Source of the DNA: Glycocaulis albus | GTDB lineage: Bacteria > Pseudomonadota > Alphaproteobacteria > Caulobacterales > Maricaulaceae | Reading direction: 5' to 3' | DNA length: 54,983 bases | Assembly (NCBI RefSeq): GCF_014639075.1 | Contig: NZ_BMFS01000016.1 | Span: 1-54,983, forward strand | Shown: positions 51,225 through 54,983 of the stretch, piece after piece | Numbering within the stretch: position 1 is the stretch's first letter | How the letters are laid out: the number at the start of each line of letters is the position of its first letter | Notes under the pieces: model-generated | The model's input: the letters and a program-made list of their open reading frames with translations, nothing else | Told to the model about the DNA's origin: nothing | Database searches by the model: none | Position numbers and translations under genes: made by a program

Positions 51225-51704
51225 ATGATCCGGTACCTGACGGGCCTGATGGCGGCGCTCACACTTCTCTTTCCTGCTGCGATGGCGGAGGATGAAGCGA
51301 TGACCACACATGCCGCTACGGGCAGTTTCACCGTCCAGATGACTCCGCAAGGCGAGGCTGAGCCCGGCGCGCATACGCGCTACAACGTGACCAAGACTTT
51401 CAGCGGGGATTTTGAGGGAACGGCCTCAGGCGAGATGCTGGGCGTGTTCGACTCTGCGGCAGGGTCTGGCGCCTATGTGCTCATCGAGCGTCTGGAAGGG
51501 CGCCTGGAGGCCCGGGAAGGGGCATTCTCGCTGGTCCATCGCGGTGTGATGGATGCGGGCGCGCAATCGCTCTCGATAACCGTCGTGCCGGGCTCTGGCG
51601 CCGGTGAACTGACCGGCATTGCGGGCGAGTTCCTGCTGGACATCGTCGACGGTGCGCACAATTACACACTGGCCTACACGCTGCCGTCCGGGGAGGGACA
51701 ATGA
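51225..51704 (+). CDS. DUF3224 domain protein, putatively exported
   Basis: A 159-aa protein: signal-like N terminus (MIRYLTGLMAALTLLFPAAMAED) then a DUF3224 beta-barrel (GSFTVQMTPQ, FSGDFEGTASGEML, IERLEGRLEAREGAFSLVHRG, ITVVPGSGAGELTGIAG). Most DUF3224 members are cytosolic; the leader here suggests periplasmic location, though an internal Met at residue 26 would give a leaderless form. The end overlaps the enoyl-CoA hydratase start by 4 bases. Function unknown. Confidence 0.85.
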   Translation: MIRYLTGLMAALTLLFPAAMAEDEAMTTHAATGSFTVQMTPQGEAEPGAHTRYNVTKTFSGDFEGTASGEMLGVFDSAAGSGAYVLIERLEGRLEAREGAFSLVHRGVMDAGAQSLSITVVPGSGAGELTGIAGEFLLDIVDGAHNYTLAYTLPSGEGQ

Positions 51705-52573
51705 GCTATTCGACCATCACCTATTCGGTTGCGGACCACATCGCGCTTCTGACGCTGAACAGGCCGGATGCGATGAATGCGTTCACCCGGGAAATGGGCG
51801 AGGAGATGGCGGCCGCCTTCGACGCGGCCGATGCCGACCCGGATGTGCGCTGCGTGATCGTGACCGGTGCGGGCAAGGCGTTCTGTGCAGGCGCGGATTT
51901 GTCGCTCGGCGCGGAAACGTTCAACGCCGTGTCGCAGGCTGCCGCCAGCGGCGAGCTGGATGAAGCCGACCCGAAATGGCGTGATTTTGGTGGTCTTCTC
52001 AACCTGCGCATCTTCAACTCGGCCAAGCCGGTCATTGCCGCCATCAATGGCGCGGCGGTCGGCATTGGCGCGACCATGATCCTGCCCATGGATATTCGCA
52101 TCGCGGCGCAAGGCGCGAAAATGGCCTATCCCTTCACCAGGCGCGGGATCGCGTGGGACGGGTGCGCCAGCTGGTTCCTGCCGCGCGTGGTGGGTATCGA
52201 GACGGCGCTCGACTGGGGCCTGACGGGGCGCACTTTTCTGAGCGAGGAAGCGCTGGAGAAAAGGCTGGTGAGCGAGCTGGTCCCGGCAGACAAGGTGATG
52301 GAGCGCGCCTATGAGCGTGCCCGGCTCATCGTGGAGACGGCAGCACCCGTTTCGGTCTCCATGAACCGCTATCTGGCGTGGCAGATGCTGGGTGCATCCC
52401 ACCCCATGGACGCCCACCGGCTGGAAAGCCGGGCGATATTGCGCCGGGGCATGAGCGAGGACGCGCGCGAAGGCGTGATGAGTTTTCTGGAGAAGCGCGC
52501 GCCCGCCTTTCCTGGCCAGATGCCGGCCGATCTGCCGCCGGGCTGGCCTTACCGCTCAGAGCCGGAGTACTAG
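51701..52573 (+). CDS. Enoyl-CoA hydratase/isomerase (crotonase) family
   Basis: A 290-aa crotonase. LTLNRPDAMNAFTREMGEEM, GAGKAFCAGADLS (oxyanion hole 1) and AINGAAVGIGATMILPMDIRIA (oxyanion hole 2) are clear. The usual catalytic Glu of hydratases in the GxxxE position is not obvious (RRGIAWDGCASWFLPR), so it may catalyse isomerisation or another acyl-CoA reaction. Coupled to DUF3224 and followed after 6 bases by a small membrane protein. Confidence 0.9.
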   Translation: MSYSTITYSVADHIALLTLNRPDAMNAFTREMGEEMAAAFDAADADPDVRCVIVTGAGKAFCAGADLSLGAETFNAVSQAAASGELDEADPKWRDFGGLLNLRIFNSAKPVIAAINGAAVGIGATMILPMDIRIAAQGAKMAYPFTRRGIAWDGCASWFLPRVVGIETALDWGLTGRTFLSEEALEKRLVSELVPADKVMERAYERARLIVETAAPVSVSMNRYLAWQMLGASHPMDAHRLESRAILRRGMSEDAREGVMSFLEKRAPAFPGQMPADLPPGWPYRSEPEY

Positions 52574-52579
52574 CCTGTC

Positions 52580-52786
52580 ATGTCTGACGAACTGAAATCA
52601 CCATCGGGTATCGGCGTGCGCCAGCTCTTCATCTGGGCCATTCCGCTCGGCCTGGGCCTCGCCGGGCTGCTCCTGGTCATTCTGATCGGCTGGGAGTTGT
52701 GGACCGGAATCGGTCTGGCCATCGCCGGCGCTCTGGGTACGCTCATGCTGGTAGGCCAGCACTACAAGATCGGCCCGGACAGCTGA
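52580..52786 (+). CDS. 68-aa two-helix membrane protein
   Basis: A small protein with two hydrophobic stretches (about residues 14-36 and 42-58) and short polar ends (MSDELKSPSG and QHYKIGPDS). It follows the enoyl-CoA hydratase by 6 bases on the same strand and is convergent with the exchanger gene. I recognise no family. Confidence 0.7.
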   Translation: MSDELKSPSGIGVRQLFIWAIPLGLGLAGLLLVILIGWELWTGIGLAIAGALGTLMLVGQHYKIGPDS

Positions 52787-52793
52787 GCCCAGA

Positions 52794-53807
52794 TCAGGCC
52801 GCGCCCAAAGTGAGGTAGAGCAGGGCGGCGAGGTAAGCTCCATAAGCCAGTAACAGGACCGCGCCGGTCACACGGCCCATCGGCCTGCGCGAGAACACCA
52901 CAAGGGTGATGAAGATCGCGCTGGCAAGAAACACCCACAAATCCAGGCGGAAAAAGCTCGGATCAATGGCAACGCCGCCCGAGAACCCGCCCGCGGCAAG
53001 GCCGGTAATGCCGCCTACTGCCAGGATGTTGAAGATATTTGAGCCGATAACATTGCCGATAGCCATGTCGGCCTGCCGGCGCACAGCCGCAACGACAGAG
53101 GTGGCCAGCTCCGGCAGCGACGTGCCGATGGCGAGCAGGGTAAGCCCCACCACCGCCTCTGAAACACCCAAGGTTATGGCAAGGCTGGCACCGCCCTCAA
53201 CGATGAGATTCGCCCCGATGGGCAGGGCTATGAGGCCCACTACCAGGCTGAACCCGATCCCGAGCGCCGATTTGGGAAGACCCTCCACGGCGTCGGCACT
53301 GGCAAGCTCGGCAACTAGCGGATCCTCGCGCGAACCCATCGCCACAACGCCCAGATAGACGATGTAGGCGATAATCATCGCCGACAGGATGGCGCCTTCA
53401 AGCAGGCTGAGCGCACCGGGCGCATTGGCCTCCCAGTCCCAGCACAGCGCGATGAAAAGCAAAGCAGCGCCCAGCGCAATCACGGCGTTGCTGCGCACGC
53501 CCTTGGCGGTCGTGCCCATCGCGGCAATCAGGGCCGGCAAGCCCAGCACGAGAAGGATGTTGGCTATGTTCGAGCCGACGATATTGCCCACGGCAAGGCC
53601 GGGAGAGCCCGCGATTGCGGCAAACACGCTGACCACCATTTCCGGCGCACTGGTGCCGAAGGCAACGATCGTGAGGCCGATCAGGAGCGACGGGACGCCG
53701 GTGCGTTTGGCGACCGCCGTTGCCCCGCGCACCAGATAATCGCCGCCAAACAGGATGATGATGATGCCGATGACCAGCAGCAGGACATCAAGAAGTGTGG
53801 CGGACAT
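52794..53807 (-). CDS. K+-dependent Na+/Ca2+ exchanger-like antiporter
   Basis: A 337-aa, ten-helix CaCA-superfamily antiporter. The two alpha repeats are clear: VAFGTSAPEMVVSVFAAIAG with NIVGSNIANILLVLG, and LAIGTSLPELATSVVAAVRR with NVIGSNIFNILAVGG, containing the ion-binding Glu and Asn/Ser residues. Expected to extrude Ca2+ in exchange for Na+ (or H+). Full length, monocistronic or paired with the 26-aa gene upstream. Confidence 0.94.
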   Translation of the reverse strand: MSATLLDVLLLVIGIIIILFGGDYLVRGATAVAKRTGVPSLLIGLTIVAFGTSAPEMVVSVFAAIAGSPGLAVGNIVGSNIANILLVLGLPALIAAMGTTAKGVRSNAVIALGAALLFIALCWDWEANAPGALSLLEGAILSAMIIAYIVYLGVVAMGSREDPLVAELASADAVEGLPKSALGIGFSLVVGLIALPIGANLIVEGGASLAITLGVSEAVVGLTLLAIGTSLPELATSVVAAVRRQADMAIGNVIGSNIFNILAVGGITGLAAGGFSGGVAIDPSFFRLDLWVFLASAIFITLVVFSRRPMGRVTGAVLLLAYGAYLAALLYLTLGAA

Positions 53808-53841
53808 GGACGCTCCGGTGCCGGTTGCTGGCCGTCAGGGG

Positions 53842-53922
53842 CTAGTCGAGGCGCTTGAACTCGATCAGGTTGAAAAGCGCGAAAAGGCCAAAGCAAAGGC
53901 CAAGGGCGATCAGGGCGGCCAT
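53842..53922 (-). CDS. 26-aa single-helix membrane microprotein
   Basis: ATG 53922 opens a 26-residue reading frame, MAALIALGLCFGLFALFNLI plus EFKRLD: one hydrophobic helix and a charged tail, the layout of small subunits such as KdpF or CydX, though no specific match is seen. GGAG stands 8 bases upstream. It lies 34 bases before the exchanger gene on the same strand, so it could be an accessory subunit. Too short to be sure it is translated. Confidence 0.45.
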   Translation of the reverse strand: MAALIALGLCFGLFALFNLIEFKRLD

Positions 53923-54137
53923 GATGTCAGCTCCACGTTTCTTTTTTGACGGCGGGCCGCGAAGGCACGCCTACAGATAGCTGTCGGTGTCTATAGCGTG
54001 CGTTACACACTCATACCAGTACGCCATACCGCATTTTTCCGATTTGGGTTGACTCCGCTGCGCGCCTGTTAACCATGAGGCCATGGCCTGTCATGAGGCA
54101 GGCTTGCATGCATGAAGACCAGTCGGGGAGAACACAC

Positions 54138-54458
54138 ATGAAGCTGATCGTATCGGGACTTGTCGCCAGTTTGGGGATAACCGGCGCGGCATTGGCCGAC
54201 GGCCCCTCCGGGCACGTATATGAAAGCACGGAAACGCAGTCGGGCTATTCCTACACCTCGACTTTCCATGCCGATGGCCGCTTTACCAACGAAATGGGTA
54301 ATGAGGGCCAGTGGACCTATGAAGACGGTGTGCTTTGCATAACCGTGCAGGAAACCGAGCTGTGCAATCCGTTCGAACCGTCCGAAGTCGGCGAAAGTGT
54401 CACCACGGATGAATGGCGCGCCGACGGGGTGGAGATCACCATCACCCGGATCGAGTAG
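54138..54458 (+). CDS. Small secreted protein of unknown function
   Basis: A 106-aa protein with a signal peptide (MKLIVSGLVASLGITGAALA, cleavage before DGPSG) and an acidic, beta-rich mature domain with two cysteines (GVLCITVQETELCNP) that could form a disulfide. The GHVYES...FHADGRFTNEMGNEGQWTYEDG pattern resembles small lipocalin-like or DUF995-like stress proteins, but no family is assigned. GGGGAG precedes ATG 54138 and a strong terminator follows. Confidence 0.75.
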   Translation: MKLIVSGLVASLGITGAALADGPSGHVYESTETQSGYSYTSTFHADGRFTNEMGNEGQWTYEDGVLCITVQETELCNPFEPSEVGESVTTDEWRADGVEITITRIE

Positions 54459-54481
54459 GTGGCCTTTCACCGGTAATCTCG

Positions 54482-54520
54482 AGGGCCCGTTGCCTTGACA
54501 GGCGACGGGCCCTTTCATGT
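54482..54520 (+). terminator. Terminator after the small secreted protein gene
   Basis: AGGGCCCGT (54482-54490) pairs with ACGGGCCCT (54505-54513), with GCCT-TGAC-AGGC extending the stem inside, followed by TTCATGTTTGTT. Stem strength is high, T tract modest. Confidence 0.8.
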
Positions 54521-54604
54521 TTGTTAGGATGATGGCTCGGGGCTGATCAGCGGCATGAGGGGATTAGTGCCGCCGGCCGGAATGGCTTGAGGGAGTTGAT
54601 TGAA

Positions 54605-54919
54605 ATGAACCGCCTGCTTTTACGCCCGTTCTCGGCATCGATGACGCTGGCTATTTCGGCCATTCTGGCGCCCATTCTTCTGGTCATGTGCGCGCTGTTC
54701 CAGCCAGGCTGGCTTCTGGTCGTGCAGGACGCTTCGGGTGCAGTTTACCGCTTCATCACCAGTACCGATCTGCCGCCGACCTATCGCGCTGCGCTGCGCC
54801 AGTGGACGAGCGAGCCGCAATTCACGCTGGTGTTCTTCACGATCATTGCCCGCGTCATCATCGCCATGTTCGCAACCTCCTTCACGATAGCGGTGAGACC
54901 GCTGCTGCGGCGCGACTAG
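54605..54919 (+). CDS. 104-aa membrane protein, interrupted at its end by an IS
   Basis: A small protein with two or three hydrophobic segments (about residues 10-32, 72-98) and a basic end (RPLLRRD). Its TAG stop is formed by the TA target dinucleotide plus the first G of the flanking insertion sequence, so the native C terminus may be lost or merely its stop codon re-made. Start ATG 54605 is chosen; a TTG 54587 start is possible. No family recognised. Confidence 0.65.
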   Translation: MNRLLLRPFSASMTLAISAILAPILLVMCALFQPGWLLVVQDASGAVYRFITSTDLPPTYRAALRQWTSEPQFTLVFFTIIARVIIAMFATSFTIAVRPLLRRD

Positions 54920-54983
54920 GTTCTGTACCCATAAACGGGATTCCCAAATCAGCTGGGTCGTGATTCAAGCTCCTTGAAGGGAG
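54919..54983 (+). mobile_element. Insertion-sequence end at right edge
   Basis: Perfect inverted copy of the left-edge sequence (bases 54916-54978 versus 1-63), again starting right after TA. The window ends about 65 bases into the element; no transposase coding sequence is visible. Confidence 0.65.

Overview
The window is about 55 kb of high-GC, densely packed chromosome from an alphaproteobacterium. The fused bc1 operon layout, UbiK-Lgt-MidA, rplY-pth-ychF and the MoxR/DUF58/DUF4159 operon point to the Maricaulales/Caulobacterales side of the class; this is inference from gene content, not a phylogeny. No rRNA, tRNA, CRISPR or phage structural genes were seen. The first and last 63 bases are perfect inverted copies of each other and look like the same insertion-sequence end, so the window is probably a whole contig bounded by two oppositely oriented IS copies.

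Layout. 1-4.6 kb: HIG1-like membrane protein, TetR regulator, EamA exporter, gluQRS, an esterase and an HNH nuclease gene whose leader can fold so as to hide its ribosome binding site. 4.6-6.0 kb: an AT-rich island with a HTH protein, two microprotein genes (53 and 42 aa, the latter a lone DnaJ-type zinc unit), hairpins and a palindromic repeat. 6-14.6 kb, minus strand: MscS channel and a MoxR-DUF559-DUF58-DUF4159-GATase-like operon, in which the DUF559 nuclease gene is a cassette flanked by 50-bp inverted repeats. 14.7-19 kb: DUF1285, Nudix hydrolase, DUF6111, tRNA nucleotidyltransferase and an unknown 500-aa protein, all translationally coupled. 19-22.8 kb: hemF, a TPR-sulfotransferase, and a TetR/thioesterase divergent pair with a clear palindromic operator.

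23-29.3 kb: petABC (cytochrome bc1) with terminator, GrpB, MTA phosphorylase, UrcA-like protein, adenine phosphoribosyltransferase (mtnP plus apt form an MTA to adenine to AMP salvage route) and a membrane protein. 29.3-35.4 kb: S10 peptidase, rlmJ, lipase-like hydrolase, Bcr/CflA efflux, FolM-like reductase. 35.5-38.9 kb: a T-fold protein of the PTPS family lacking its catalytic Cys, folB, uvrC, pgsA. 39-42.5 kb: soluble globin-coupled chemoreceptor and an OmpR/EnvZ-type two-component pair whose regulator start codon lies inside a perfect 12-bp hairpin.

42.5-55 kb: proC, ybjN, ubiK, lgt, a 267-bp MITE-like element, midA, prs, rplY, pth, a VapBC module inserted before ychF, DUF3224, enoyl-CoA hydratase, a Na+/Ca2+ exchanger and several small membrane or secreted proteins. 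A recurring theme is small insertions (DUF559 cassette, MITE, VapBC) splitting otherwise conserved gene neighbours, and start regions buried in inverted repeats.
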